Origin: Allobosea sp.
GTDB lineage: Bacteria; Pseudomonadota; Alphaproteobacteria; Rhizobiales; Beijerinckiaceae
Length of the DNA stretch: 64,000 bases
Assembly (NCBI RefSeq): GCF_017308075.1
Contig: NZ_JAFKFX010000030.1
Location: 124,001-188,000, forward strand
Direction: 5' to 3'
A model generated the notes under the pieces. It saw only the letters and a program-made list of their open reading frames with translations, ran no database searches and was not told the origin of the DNA. Shown here piece after piece: positions 26,206 to 36,686 of this stretch. Each line of letters opens with the position of its first letter. Within the stretch, counting starts at the first letter, position 1. Position numbers and translations under genes: made by a program.

Positions 26206-26892
26206 ATGACGTCTCGTATCGCCCTCGCCTCGCTCGCAGCCGCGCTCCTGGGCGCGACGTCGCTCGGCGCCACCGCCGCCGACCTGCCTTCGCGCAAGAC
26301 CGCCCCCACGATGACCGCCATCGACCCCTGGAACCCCTGGATGATCCGCGGACGCGCCCTCGTCGTGATGCCGCAGGAATCGGCCAGCCTGCGGATGGGC
26401 GGCGCGCCGATCGTCGGCGGCGACGTCTCGATCTCGACCTCGGTCGTGCCCGAGCTCGACATCACCTACTTCTTCACCCGCAACCTCGCGGTCGAACTCA
26501 TCCTCGGCGTCACCCCGCACAATGTGAAGGGCGCCGGCGCGCTCGCGGGCGCGCGCATCGGCTCGGCCTGGCTGCTGCCGCCGACGCTGACGCTGCAATA
26601 TCATTTCGATCCGATCGGCGCCTTCAAGCCCTATGTCGGCGCGGGCATCAACTACACCGTCTTCTTCGACGAGAAGGCCAAGGGCGGCTTCACCAGCTTC
26701 AACCTGAAGGATTCGTTCGGCTTCGCCCTGCAAGCCGGCGTCGACATCATGCTCGACAAGCATTGGGGCATCAATTTCGACGTGAAGAAGCTCTTCCTCG
26801 AGCCCAAGGTCAAGGTGAATGGCGGCGCCGTCAGCGGCAAGGTGAAGATCGATCCCTGGATCTTCGGCACCGGCATCACCTACAAGTTCTGA
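26206..26892 (+). CDS. OmpW-family outer-membrane protein
   Basis: Eight-stranded outer-membrane beta-barrel, 228 residues. A signal peptide ending at TAA-A is followed by the DLPSRKTAP stretch and WMIRGRALVVMPQESA, then LDITYFFTRNLAVELILGVTPH, LTLQYHF, FKPYVGAGINYTVFF and the C-terminal FGTGITYKF with the terminal phenylalanine needed for BAM recognition. ATG 26206 has GCAGGAATC upstream. OmpW barrels form small hydrophobic channels. An FNR-like box and a downstream hairpin terminator frame the gene as a single oxygen-controlled unit (inference for regulation). Confidence 0.9.
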   Translation: MTSRIALASLAAALLGATSLGATAADLPSRKTAPTMTAIDPWNPWMIRGRALVVMPQESASLRMGGAPIVGGDVSISTSVVPELDITYFFTRNLAVELILGVTPHNVKGAGALAGARIGSAWLLPPTLTLQYHFDPIGAFKPYVGAGINYTVFFDEKAKGGFTSFNLKDSFGFALQAGVDIMLDKHWGINFDVKKLFLEPKVKVNGGAVSGKVKIDPWIFGTGITYKF

Positions 26893-26915
26893 ACGCATCC
26901 CGCGCGTCCGGACCG

Positions 26916-26950
26916 GCCGTCGCCCTTCCAAGGGCGGCGGCTTATTGTTT
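26916..26950 (+). terminator. terminator after the ompW-type gene
   Basis: Stem of about 12 bp from GCCGTCGCCCTT to AAGGGCGGCGGC (26916-26941, one G-T pair, very small loop) followed by TTATTGTTT. It separates ompW from malate synthase. Confidence 0.65.
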
Positions 26951-27052
26951 CCAAAGCGGCAAAAATCCTCGGCAATCTGACGCCTACCGGATAAAATAAT
27001 CCAGGGACATAGTGGCCTCCAGCACGCATTGGTCCGCCGAGAGGAGCCCGCC

Positions 27053-28663
<1,611 letters not shown>

Positions 28664-28765
28664 AGCCCGCGACAGGCACCGCCATCTTGGCGCCTGCCGG
28701 TAAGTTGACAAAGGCTCCGGGCCGGGCTCGTCCCCGGCCCGGGCCATGATGATCGGAGGCAGCCC

Positions 28766-29221
28766 ATGTCCGACGAGAGCTTCATGCGCGAGGCGGTGGC
28801 GCTTGCCCGCGACAATATCGGACAGGGCGGACGCCCCTTCGGCGCCGTGCTGGTGCGCGACGGCAAGATTCTCGCCCGCGCCGTCAATCGCACCCACGAG
28901 ACGAACGACCCGACCGCCCATGCCGAGCTCGAAGCGATCCGCCAGGCGAGCGCGGAGCTCGGCACGCCGCGCCTCGACGGCGCGACCATCTATGCCAGCG
29001 GCCATCCCTGTCCGATGTGCCTCGCCGCCATGCACCTGACCGGCGTCAAGGCGGCCTTCTTCGCCTATTCGAACGAGGATGGTGAGGAATTCGGCCTGTC
29101 CACCGCCAAGATCTATGCCGAGATGGCCAGGGAGCCGCAGGCCCAGTCCATCCCGCTGCGGCCCTTGCGCCCCGTCGACGAGGCGGGGCTCTATGAGGAC
29201 TGGAGCCGCAAGCGCGGCTAG
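28766..29221 (+). CDS. nucleoside/guanine deaminase (CMP/dCMP deaminase superfamily)
   Basis: Zinc-dependent deaminase, 151 residues. The zinc site is HAELEAIRQA (catalytic His and Glu, around residues 52-61) plus HPCPMCLAAM (two Cys ligands, around 81-90). FGAVLVRDGKILARAVN opens the domain. The layout fits the guanine deaminase (GuaD) branch more than TadA, which would lack the LSTAKIYAEMAREP tail seen here. Cytoplasmic, monocistronic. The exact base substrate is uncertain. Confidence 0.85.
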   Translation: MSDESFMREAVALARDNIGQGGRPFGAVLVRDGKILARAVNRTHETNDPTAHAELEAIRQASAELGTPRLDGATIYASGHPCPMCLAAMHLTGVKAAFFAYSNEDGEEFGLSTAKIYAEMAREPQAQSIPLRPLRPVDEAGLYEDWSRKRG

Positions 29222-29336
29222 CGCAGCCGGCCCGCAAGCCGGCCACGGCAACGCTAATGACGCATCACGGAGAACCGGGCCTTTTCGACAGCATGACCCG
29301 GATTCGGCGGCTCGCCGCAGCGATGCATTCATTCTA

Positions 29337-29379
29337 AGCTGACCCGCAGCCTTGCAATCGGCGAGGCTGCGGGTCAGCT
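29337..29379. terminator. perfect 15-bp hairpin between two rightward genes
   Basis: AGCTGACCCGCAGCC (29337-29351) and GGCTGCGGGTCAGCT (29365-29379) pair perfectly around a 13-nt loop. Only a weak AATTT follows, so it may be a factor-assisted terminator or an RNA-stabilising end of the deaminase transcript. Confidence 0.6.
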
Positions 29380-29431
29380 AATTTCGGGCGTCCGCCAGTC
29401 CGGCCCGCTCGATTCGCCGCCTGGATTCGCC

Positions 29432-30469
29432 ATGCCGTCTCGCCTGCTCGCCATTCTGCTCGCCACCGCCCTGCTCAGCCCTGCCATGGCGGACGCCAAC
29501 ACGCTCACGCCGGAGCAGCGCCTGCGCAGCAATGGCGATTTCGCCGGCAAGAAGCCCGGCAAGACGGCGGTCGATCTCAGCGGCCTCGCCTGCATGCCCT
29601 CGGCGACCGGCACGCTGCGCTGCCTCGTGATCAATGACGAAGGCTCCTTCGCGCAGTTCGCCCAGATCGCCGAGAACCGCGTCACCCCCGGCGCGACCGT
29701 GCCCCTGATCGGCGACGCGGCCTCCAGCGCCACGCTCGGCACGCCGCCCGACGGCATCTGCAAGGAAGCCGGCGAATTCGCGGAACTCGACGGCGAGGCG
29801 GTCACCTTCTCCGCCGGAGCCTTCTATGTCGCCGGCTCGCATGGCTGCTCGCGTCAGAAGGGCGAGTTCCGGCTTTCGGCCTTCCATCTCGCCCGGCTCC
29901 GGGTCGACGAAGCCGGCTCTCCGTCCGGGAAAATCGAGCTCACCTATCGCCTGAGCGACATGCTGCGTCAGGCCGGAGACGCCGCGCCCTATTTCGGCAA
30001 GGCCCTCAATGACGAGAACGGGATGAATCTCGAAGGCGTCGCCGTCACCGGCCCGATCCTCTGGGCCGGCCTGCGCGCTCCCTCGATCGCGGGCAAGGCC
30101 TTCCTGGTCGGCGCGCCTGTCGATGCCCTGTTCGCCCCCGGCCACGCTCCGGCGACGGTCGCGCCGACCGTGATCGCCATTCCCGCCGACCGCGACCGCG
30201 GCATCCGTGACCTCGCCGCCCTGCCTGACGGCCGACTTCTGGTCCTGGTCGGGCCGGCTGCCGAGCAGTCGCTCGCCTATTCGCTCCTGCTGGTCGACCC
30301 GATCAAACCCGAGGCCACCAGGCTGCTCGGCGACCTGCCGGCCCGCCCCGGCCTGAAGGCGGAGGCGGTGACGATCCTCGGCCAGCGTGGCAACCGACTG
30401 GATGTCATCGTCGGCTATGACGGCGCCAAGAATGGCGGCTTCGAGCGCTACCGCCTGCCGCTGCCCTAA
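29432..30469 (+). CDS. DUF3616 family exported protein
   Basis: Periplasmic protein of unknown function, 345 residues, with a cleavable signal peptide (LLAILLATALLSPAMA). The body looks like a six- to seven-bladed beta-propeller as in DUF3616: ...DLSGLACMPSATGTLRCLVINDEG at the start, NGMNLEGVAVTGPILWAGLRAP (around residues 192-213) and LLVLVGPAAEQSLAYSLLLVD later. Nothing in the sequence gives an enzymatic role. It is followed 9 bp later by a NUDIX gene, so the two are likely co-transcribed. Confidence 0.75.
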   Translation: MPSRLLAILLATALLSPAMADANTLTPEQRLRSNGDFAGKKPGKTAVDLSGLACMPSATGTLRCLVINDEGSFAQFAQIAENRVTPGATVPLIGDAASSATLGTPPDGICKEAGEFAELDGEAVTFSAGAFYVAGSHGCSRQKGEFRLSAFHLARLRVDEAGSPSGKIELTYRLSDMLRQAGDAAPYFGKALNDENGMNLEGVAVTGPILWAGLRAPSIAGKAFLVGAPVDALFAPGHAPATVAPTVIAIPADRDRGIRDLAALPDGRLLVLVGPAAEQSLAYSLLLVDPIKPEATRLLGDLPARPGLKAEAVTILGQRGNRLDVIVGYDGAKNGGFERYRLPLP

Positions 30470-30478
30470 GGTTTCCCT

Positions 30479-31051
30479 ATGTCCGTCCACGATTTTCTCG
30501 GCCGGTTCGAGCCGCTGGTGACGCGCTATCGCTCCGAGATCGCCGGGCCCCGCGAGCATCTGGCCTTGTTGCGCTGGCAGATCGGCGAGCGTCATGCCCT
30601 CGCCGAGCGCGACACCTTTCCCGGGCACGTCACCACCAGCGCCTTCGTGCTCTCGCCGGACCACGCCCGCATCCTGCTGATCGACCATGTCGTGATCGGC
30701 CGCTGGCTCCAGCCCGGCGGGCATTACGAGCCGGCGCCGCGCTTCCACGAATCGGCGGCCCGCGAGGCGGTGGAGGAAACCGGCGTCGCCGGACTTTCCC
30801 TGCACCCCTGGCATCGCAGCGGCGACCTGCCCTTCGCCATCGACAGCCATGAGGTTCCCGGCAAGCCCTCGCGCGGCGAACCCGCCCATATCCATCACGA
30901 CCTGCAATACCTCTTCCTGGCCGACCCCGCTTTGCCGCTGGTCGCGCAGGAGGAGGAGGTTCATGCCGCCGCCTGGAAACCGGTCGCGGAGCTGGCGGAG
31001 ATCGCTCCGGTCGCTTTCGCGCGGCTGCAGGGGCTGGCCGAGACCGCCTGA
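30479..31051 (+). CDS. NUDIX hydrolase with degenerate Nudix box
   Basis: NUDIX-fold protein, 190 residues. The region QPGGHYEPAPRFHESAAREA (about residues 78-97), then VEETGV, matches the Nudix box GX5EX7REUXEEXGU except that the first glutamate position is proline. The REAVEETGV half with the metal ligands is intact. It starts 9 bp after the DUF3616 gene. Catalysis is likely but the change may alter metal binding or substrate. Confidence 0.8.
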   Translation: MSVHDFLGRFEPLVTRYRSEIAGPREHLALLRWQIGERHALAERDTFPGHVTTSAFVLSPDHARILLIDHVVIGRWLQPGGHYEPAPRFHESAAREAVEETGVAGLSLHPWHRSGDLPFAIDSHEVPGKPSRGEPAHIHHDLQYLFLADPALPLVAQEEEVHAAAWKPVAELAEIAPVAFARLQGLAETA

Positions 31052-31208
31052 GTTCGGGGCCGCCACGAGGCCGCCCCTGCGCGAGCCGATGTTGCGCAGC
31101 GGCAACTATCCGGCGCAATGCAGCAATCGCGCCGGCCGGCCTCTCGCGGCAGCGAATGCGCGGGCGCATGCTGGCCCGGTTCGCCGCCCTTTCGAAAGCG
31201 CCCGCCGC

Positions 31209-32108
31209 ATGCCGCTCCGGCTCGCTCTCCTCGCCCTCGCCGCTTCGGCCGCCCTGGCGCCCGCACCAGCCGCCGACCTGCCCGCTCGGAAGCCGGCACC
31301 GGCCGCCCCGCCTGCGCTCTCGGCCTGCACCGAAAGCGACAGCATCCCGATCGACGCCTTCGGCTTCACCACCGGCTCGGAGGTCGCCGACCCCGGCTCC
31401 TTCGGCGCCAGCCTGAGCTATGGCGGCGGCTTCGGCGCGCGCGATGGCCGGCAGTCCGTGCACGGACTACAATTGCAGGGCTCCTACGGCCTCTGGCCTT
31501 GCGTCGAGATCGGCCCTTACCTGCTCGGCGGCTTCACCGACGCGACCATCGCCGGCACGAAGGCCGATGCGCGCGGGCTCGGCGCGGGCCTGGAGATGAA
31601 ATACCGCCTGCTCGGCCGCGACCTGCACGGCCTCGGCCTCACCATCGTCGTCGATCCCAGCTTCAATCGCACCGACCCGACCGGTGCCGGCCCCTTCCCC
31701 ACCTACAACGCCGGCCTGCGCCTCTATGCCGACACGGCGCTCATCCGGGGCAAGCTCTATGCCGCCCTCAACCTTTCGCAGGATCTGACCTGGACCGGCC
31801 CGAGCCCCAATCAGCGCTCATCGACCCTGACGCTCGCCGGCTCGCTCGCCTGGCAGGTCGCCGACGGGCTCTATCTCAGCGGCGAGATCCGCCATCAGCG
31901 CCGTCAGAACGAACTCGGCCTTGGCGACAATCTCGGCTACGCCACCTTCGCCGGCCCCGGCATCTACTGGCAGGCGACGAAGGCGCTCGCCATCTCGGCG
32001 GCCTATAATGTCCAGCTCGCCGGCAAGGCCAAGGGCCAGCCCGGCGATCTCGACATCAGCAATTTCAGCCAGCACCTGGTGAAGCTGAAAGCCGCCTACA
32101 ATTTCTGA
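31209..32108 (+). CDS. predicted outer-membrane beta-barrel protein
   Basis: Exported protein, 299 residues. A signal peptide (LALLALAASAALAPAPA) precedes ADLPARKPAPAAPPA, the leader-proximal pattern common to Omp25/OmpW-like proteins of this order. Alternating polar-hydrophobic strands continue to the C-terminal KLKAAYNF, with the terminal phenylalanine required for outer-membrane insertion. No family is confidently recognised; a transporter or adhesin role is possible. ATG 31209 was chosen because the signal peptide follows it directly. The two cysteines are close (LSACTES and LWPCVE). Confidence 0.7.
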   Translation: MPLRLALLALAASAALAPAPAADLPARKPAPAAPPALSACTESDSIPIDAFGFTTGSEVADPGSFGASLSYGGGFGARDGRQSVHGLQLQGSYGLWPCVEIGPYLLGGFTDATIAGTKADARGLGAGLEMKYRLLGRDLHGLGLTIVVDPSFNRTDPTGAGPFPTYNAGLRLYADTALIRGKLYAALNLSQDLTWTGPSPNQRSSTLTLAGSLAWQVADGLYLSGEIRHQRRQNELGLGDNLGYATFAGPGIYWQATKALAISAAYNVQLAGKAKGQPGDLDISNFSQHLVKLKAAYNF

Positions 32109-32232
32109 CCCCGCGCTCGGCAATGTGAATCCGACTTTCCCCGCCATGCGATGACAAACTGGCTGCGATGGTAGAAGCCTCGCTGCGGACCGTGCCGCAC
32201 GCCGCGGCACGCGCGATCTGATAAAAACTCAC

Positions 32233-34182
32233 ATGAACCCGCTTCCCGCCCTCGCCAGGCTCGGTTTCGACACCGGGCGCCTCGGCTTCACGCTGCGCAC
32301 CTGCTTCGCCGCCTGCCTCGCGCTGCTGGCCGCCTGGGCGCTCGGGCTCGAGCACCCGCAATGGTCGGCGATGACCGTCTTCGCCTCGGCCCAGCCGGCC
32401 CGCAACATGCTCCTGGAAAAGGCCTTCTTCCGCGGCGTCGGCACGCTCGCCGGCACGGCGGTCGGCGTCGTCCTGATGCTGCTCTCCGGCGGCCTGCCGC
32501 TGCCGGTCATGCTCGGGCTGGCGCTCTGGGTCGGGCTCTGCGCCTTTGCCGGCAATCTGCTGCGCGGCTTCGTCTCCTATGGCGCCCTCATCGCCGGTTT
32601 CTCGGCGGCAATGGTGGTGCTGCTCGATATCGGCCACCCCGACCATGTTCTCCTTCTGGCTATGGACCGGTTGCTGACCGTGCTGACCGGGATCGTGACG
32701 GCCCTGGTCGTCGGGCTTCTCTTCGCACCGAAGGAGGGCGAGGACGCCGTCGCCGGCGAAGCGCGGCAACTGGCCATCCGCGTGCTGCGGCAGCTCACGA
32801 GCCTGCTTTCGGGGACGCGGCCCGGCGCCGAGGAGCAGCGGCAGACCTTGCGACAGCTCGCCTTGCTCGACGAAGCGCTCGAACCTCACGGCGCCGGCTC
32901 GCTCCGCTCGCGCCGCTCGGCCCGCAGCATACGCAGCCTGATCTCGGCGCTGGTCTCGGCCCTTGTCTGGCTCAGGACCGCACCGGAAACGCTGCGAGCC
33001 GAGCCGGTCGGAAAACTGCTCGAACAGGCGGCCGGCGCCCTGGAAGGCGCGGCCCCGGTTACCGAGATTCTGCCCCTGCTCGAACAGGCGGCCGATCTCG
33101 CGAGCGAGCACCCGCCCCTGCGGGATGCGATCCTGCGCCTGGAGGCCGCCGCGAAGGAGCGGATCGGCGTCAGCGACGGCGAAATCCGGCCGGCGCGCAT
33201 CGAGCATCCGGTCATCCTGCATCGCGACTGGGTCGGCGCCCGGCAGGCCGCCCTGCGCGCCGGCGGCATCATGCTGGGGCTGGGCACGCTCTGGGTGGTC
33301 ACCGGCTGGCAGGCCGGCGCGTTGCTGCTGCTCGGAACTTCGGTGATGGTGACGCTGTTCTCGACCTGGGAGAATCCGGCGCTGATCATGCGCAAGGTGC
33401 TGGTCGGCCAGGCCTGCGGCGCCCTCGCAGCGCTCGCCTGCCGCTGGCTGGTCTGGCCGCATGCGACGAGCGAGCTCGAGCTCGTCCTGATGCTGATGCC
33501 CTTCATCATGCTCGGCGCCCTGCCGATGGCCCATCGCCGCACGATGCTCGGCTCGATCGACTACTGCATGGCCCTGCTGCTGCTGTCGCAGCCCGCCTTG
33601 CCGCTCAAGGGGGACCTCGCCGGCACCGTCTTCACCGCGCTCGCCGTCGTGTCGGCGCCGCTCCTGACCCTGATCGCCTTCCGCACCATCTTCCCGACCG
33701 ATGCACGCCAGCGCCTGCAGGTGCTCGCCGGCATGATGCTGAGGGAGTTGCAGGATCTCTGCAGCGCGCCCGAGGCGGCGCTGCGCGCCGCGACCTGGCG
33801 GGCCCGGCTCAATCACCGGCTGCTGCGGCTGGTGCGCCTGTCGCAACAGGCGGGCGAGCGGGCGGGCACGCAGGAGGATGGCGGCATCGCCGTGTTCGCG
33901 GTCGGCATGGCGGTGCTGCGCCTGCGCGCCATGCTGGCGGAAACCGACCTCGCCCCGGCCACCGCGCACGCGATCAGGCTGGCGCTGGCGCGCATCGCCA
34001 ATGCGGCAGAGCAGCCCGGCAGAGCGGTGCAGGCCCTGGACGAACTCGCGAGCCGCCTCGACGAGGCAGGGCGCGGCGAGGCGGAATCGCTGCGCGCCGC
34101 AAGCCGCGCCCTCGCTGCCCAGGCTTCATTCTTCCAGGATCAGGGCGGCCGCCCTGATGCGGCGGCCGGTGCTCCCGGCTGA
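32233..34182 (+). CDS. FUSC-family inner-membrane exporter
   Basis: Large membrane protein, 649 residues, of the FUSC (fusaric acid resistance)/aromatic acid exporter family. Two membrane blocks, about residues 15-175 (LGFTLRTCFAACLALLAAWALGLEHPQWSAMTVF is the typical start; only part matters here) and about 330-490, are each followed by cytoplasmic helical domains. HPQWSAMTVFASAQPARNM is the family signature. These proteins work with a membrane-fusion partner (AaeA type), not encoded beside it. Substrates are usually aromatic carboxylic acids (family knowledge). Monocistronic. Confidence 0.88.
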   Translation: MNPLPALARLGFDTGRLGFTLRTCFAACLALLAAWALGLEHPQWSAMTVFASAQPARNMLLEKAFFRGVGTLAGTAVGVVLMLLSGGLPLPVMLGLALWVGLCAFAGNLLRGFVSYGALIAGFSAAMVVLLDIGHPDHVLLLAMDRLLTVLTGIVTALVVGLLFAPKEGEDAVAGEARQLAIRVLRQLTSLLSGTRPGAEEQRQTLRQLALLDEALEPHGAGSLRSRRSARSIRSLISALVSALVWLRTAPETLRAEPVGKLLEQAAGALEGAAPVTEILPLLEQAADLASEHPPLRDAILRLEAAAKERIGVSDGEIRPARIEHPVILHRDWVGARQAALRAGGIMLGLGTLWVVTGWQAGALLLLGTSVMVTLFSTWENPALIMRKVLVGQACGALAALACRWLVWPHATSELELVLMLMPFIMLGALPMAHRRTMLGSIDYCMALLLLSQPALPLKGDLAGTVFTALAVVSAPLLTLIAFRTIFPTDARQRLQVLAGMMLRELQDLCSAPEAALRAATWRARLNHRLLRLVRLSQQAGERAGTQEDGGIAVFAVGMAVLRLRAMLAETDLAPATAHAIRLALARIANAAEQPGRAVQALDELASRLDEAGRGEAESLRAASRALAAQASFFQDQGGRPDAAAGAPG

Positions 34183-34198
34183 CTCCAGAAAGCCGCGC

Positions 34199-34302
34199 CA
34201 TAGCATCGGACCGAAAATGTGGACTCCACTTTTCGGAAAACTCCGATGCGATAACACTGAGATAGATCACCGTGACCGCGTCCGAACGGAGGCGCGGCGA
34301 TC
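34199..34302. repeat. double-hairpin dispersed repeat, copy 1
   Basis: Near-identical to the element at 57990-58092. First hairpin: GCATCGGA...TCCGATGC enclosing CCGAAAA...TTTTCGG. Then GCGATAACACTGAGATAGATC, then a second palindrome around CGCGTCCGAACGGA. It lies between the convergent FUSC and gpmI genes and reaches to within 8 bp of the gpmI stop. Confidence 0.85.
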
Positions 34303-34309
34303 CAGGCCT

Positions 34310-35824
34310 TCAGCGCAGCAGCGACGAACCCGTCATCTCTGCCGGCTGCTTCAGTCCGAGCAAGGCGAGCAGCGTCGGCGCGACATCGGCGAGGCGCCCC
34401 TCGGCCAGCGCCTTGGCACCGCTGCCGATCACCATCGCCGGCACCGGGAAGGTGGTGTGGGCGGTATGCGGATTGCCGGTCACCGGATCGACCATCAGCT
34501 CGCAATTGCCGTGGTCAGCCGTCACGAAGAGCGCGCCGCCCTTGGCGAGGATCGCGTCTGCGATCTTGCCGAGGCCGGCATCGACGGTCTCGACCGCCTT
34601 GACCGCGGCCGAGAGCACGCCGGTATGGCCGACCATGTCGGGATTGGCGAAGTTCAGCACGAACAGGTCATAGGTCCCGCTCTCGATGGCGGCGACGACC
34701 TTCTCCGTCAGCTCCGGCGCCGACATCTCCGGCTGGAGGTCATAGGTCGCGACCTTGGGCGACGGCGTCATGCTGCGCGCCTCGCCTTCATAGGGTTCCT
34801 CGCGCCCGCCATTGAAGAAATAGGTGACGTGCGGGTACTTCTCGGTCTCGGCGAAGCGGATCTGCTTCAGCCCCGCCCTGGCGACGGTCTCGCCGAGCCC
34901 GTTCGCCAGGCTCTGCGGGGAAAACAGCGCCGGCATCAGCGGATCGAGCTCGGAACTGTAGGAGGTCATGCCGACCGCAGCGACGAGCTTCGGCGCCTTC
35001 GGCCGCGGGAATCCGCTGAACTCGGCGAAGAGCAGCGGCGCGAGAATTTCGCGGATGCGGTCGGCCCGGAAATTGAAGCTGAGCAGCCCGTCGCCATCCT
35101 TCATGCCGCCGAATCCCGCGATCACCGCCGGCTTGATGAATTCGTCGCTGACATTGGCGGCATAGGCCGCCTCGATCGCCGCGGCCGCGCCGGGCATCTG
35201 TTCGCCCTCGCCGAGCGCCATCGCCTTCCAGGCGAGTTCGACCCGCTCCCAGCGGTTGTCGCGGTCCATGGCGTAATAGCGCCCGGACAGGGTCGCGACC
35301 TTGACCTGCTCCGGCAGGGCCGCCTGAAGCGCCGCGACATAGTCGCCGGCCGAGCGCGGCGGCGTATCGCGGCCATCGGTGAAGACATGGATCACGGCCG
35401 GAATGCCGGCCTCGACCAGCAGCTTCGCCAGCGCCACGGCATGGTCCTGATGGGCATGCACACCGCCGGGCGAGACCAGGCCGATGAGATGGCAGGTGCC
35501 GCCGCTCGCCTTCAGCTTCGCGATCAGGCCGCTCGCCGCGAGCGCCTGCTTCAGCGTGCCGTCGGTGATCGCCTGGTTGATGCGCGGCAGGTCCTGCATC
35601 ACGACGCGCCCGGCGCCGAGATTGAGATGGCCGACCTCGGAATTACCCATCTGGCCCTCTGGCAGGCCGACATCGAGCCCGCTGGTGCGCAGGAAGGCAT
35701 GCGGCGAGGACGTCCAGAACCGGTCGAAATTCGGCGTATTCGCCAGACGAACCGCGTTGTTGTTCGCGTCGTCGCGCCAGCCCCAGCCATCGAGGATCAT
35801 CAGCATGACGGGACGGCTGGACAT
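34310..35824 (-). CDS. gpmI: 2,3-bisphosphoglycerate-independent phosphoglycerate mutase
   Basis: Glycolytic/gluconeogenic enzyme that interconverts 3- and 2-phosphoglycerate using two Mn ions. The protein has 504 residues, standard. The catalytic serine is in MGNSEVGHLNLGAGRVV (residues about 59-75); metal-site blocks MILDGWGWRDD at the N-terminus, HGNCELM and HTAHTTFPVP at the C-terminus (VTADHGN near 434) are intact. It is monocistronic and divergent from the haloacid dehalogenase gene. This is the cofactor-independent, Mn-dependent alkaline-phosphatase-superfamily form. Confidence 0.96.
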   Translation of the reverse strand: MSSRPVMLMILDGWGWRDDANNNAVRLANTPNFDRFWTSSPHAFLRTSGLDVGLPEGQMGNSEVGHLNLGAGRVVMQDLPRINQAITDGTLKQALAASGLIAKLKASGGTCHLIGLVSPGGVHAHQDHAVALAKLLVEAGIPAVIHVFTDGRDTPPRSAGDYVAALQAALPEQVKVATLSGRYYAMDRDNRWERVELAWKAMALGEGEQMPGAAAAIEAAYAANVSDEFIKPAVIAGFGGMKDGDGLLSFNFRADRIREILAPLLFAEFSGFPRPKAPKLVAAVGMTSYSSELDPLMPALFSPQSLANGLGETVARAGLKQIRFAETEKYPHVTYFFNGGREEPYEGEARSMTPSPKVATYDLQPEMSAPELTEKVVAAIESGTYDLFVLNFANPDMVGHTGVLSAAVKAVETVDAGLGKIADAILAKGGALFVTADHGNCELMVDPVTGNPHTAHTTFPVPAMVIGSGAKALAEGRLADVAPTLLALLGLKQPAEMTGSSLLR

Positions 35825-35927
35825 CTTGGCAACCTGTGCATCTGCGAAAAGGTGTTTGTGCGGATATCACGCTCCGCGCGGCCAAGGCGAGCGCTAAGGT
35901 GGCGCAAGCGGAGGCAGGAGAGCGCGT

Positions 35928-36668
35928 ATGACGATCAAGGCAGTGGTGTTCGATGCCTATGGCACGCTCTTCGACGTGCAGTCCGTCGCCGGACTGACCG
36001 AGGCGGCCTTTCCCGGCCATGGCGGCACGATCACGCAGATCTGGCGGCTGAAGCAGCTCGAATACACCTGGCTGCGCTCGCTGATGGGCCGCTACGAGGA
36101 TTTCTGGAGCGTCACCCGGGCCTCGCTCGACTTCACGCTGAAGACGCTCGGGCTCGAAGCGACGCCCGAGCTCATCGCCCGCATCGCCGCCGCCTATGAC
36201 GCGCTCGCCCTCTACCCGGAAGCGCTGGACGCGCTGAAAGGCCTCGCGCCGACACGGCTCGCCATCTTCTCCAATGGCAGCCCGTCCATGCTGACCAACC
36301 TTACCAGGCAGGCGGGGATCGACGGCCTGCTTGAGACGGTGATCAGCGTCGACGAGATCAGGGCCTACAAGCCCGATCCGCGCGGCTACCGCCTCGTCGA
36401 GGACAGGCTCGACCTCTCCCGAGAGGAGATTCTGTTCGTCTCCTCCAACGGCTTCGACATCGCCGGCGCCAAGGCCTATGGCCTCACCGTCGCCCGCATC
36501 GAGCGGATCACGCCCGCCGCGCTGCGCGCCGAACTCACGAGCGGCGCGATCGGCCCGGCGGCGATGTTCAAGGCGCTGCGCATGCAGCCCGAACAGCTCG
36601 GCGAGCCCGCCGATCTCACCATTTCGGCGCTGACGGAGCTCGTGCCCTATGTGGCTGCGCGGCGCTGA
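35928..36668 (+). CDS. haloacid dehalogenase type II (HAD superfamily)
   Basis: HAD-fold hydrolase, 246 residues. The nucleophile motif VFDAYGTLFDV (residues 7-17, Asp nucleophile), motif II FSNGSP (about 114-119), the lysine in YKPDPRGY (about 150-157) and FVSSNGFDIAGAKAYG (motif IV) are all present and match L-2-haloacid dehalogenase. The reaction would be hydrolytic dehalogenation of 2-haloalkanoates with inversion (family knowledge). The FDAYGTLFD form is the type II signature. Divergent from gpmI; converges on idnO. Confidence 0.88.
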   Translation: MTIKAVVFDAYGTLFDVQSVAGLTEAAFPGHGGTITQIWRLKQLEYTWLRSLMGRYEDFWSVTRASLDFTLKTLGLEATPELIARIAAAYDALALYPEALDALKGLAPTRLAIFSNGSPSMLTNLTRQAGIDGLLETVISVDEIRAYKPDPRGYRLVEDRLDLSREEILFVSSNGFDIAGAKAYGLTVARIERITPAALRAELTSGAIGPAAMFKALRMQPEQLGEPADLTISALTELVPYVAARR

Positions 36669-36686
36669 CGGCGCTGCTGCGCCCGC

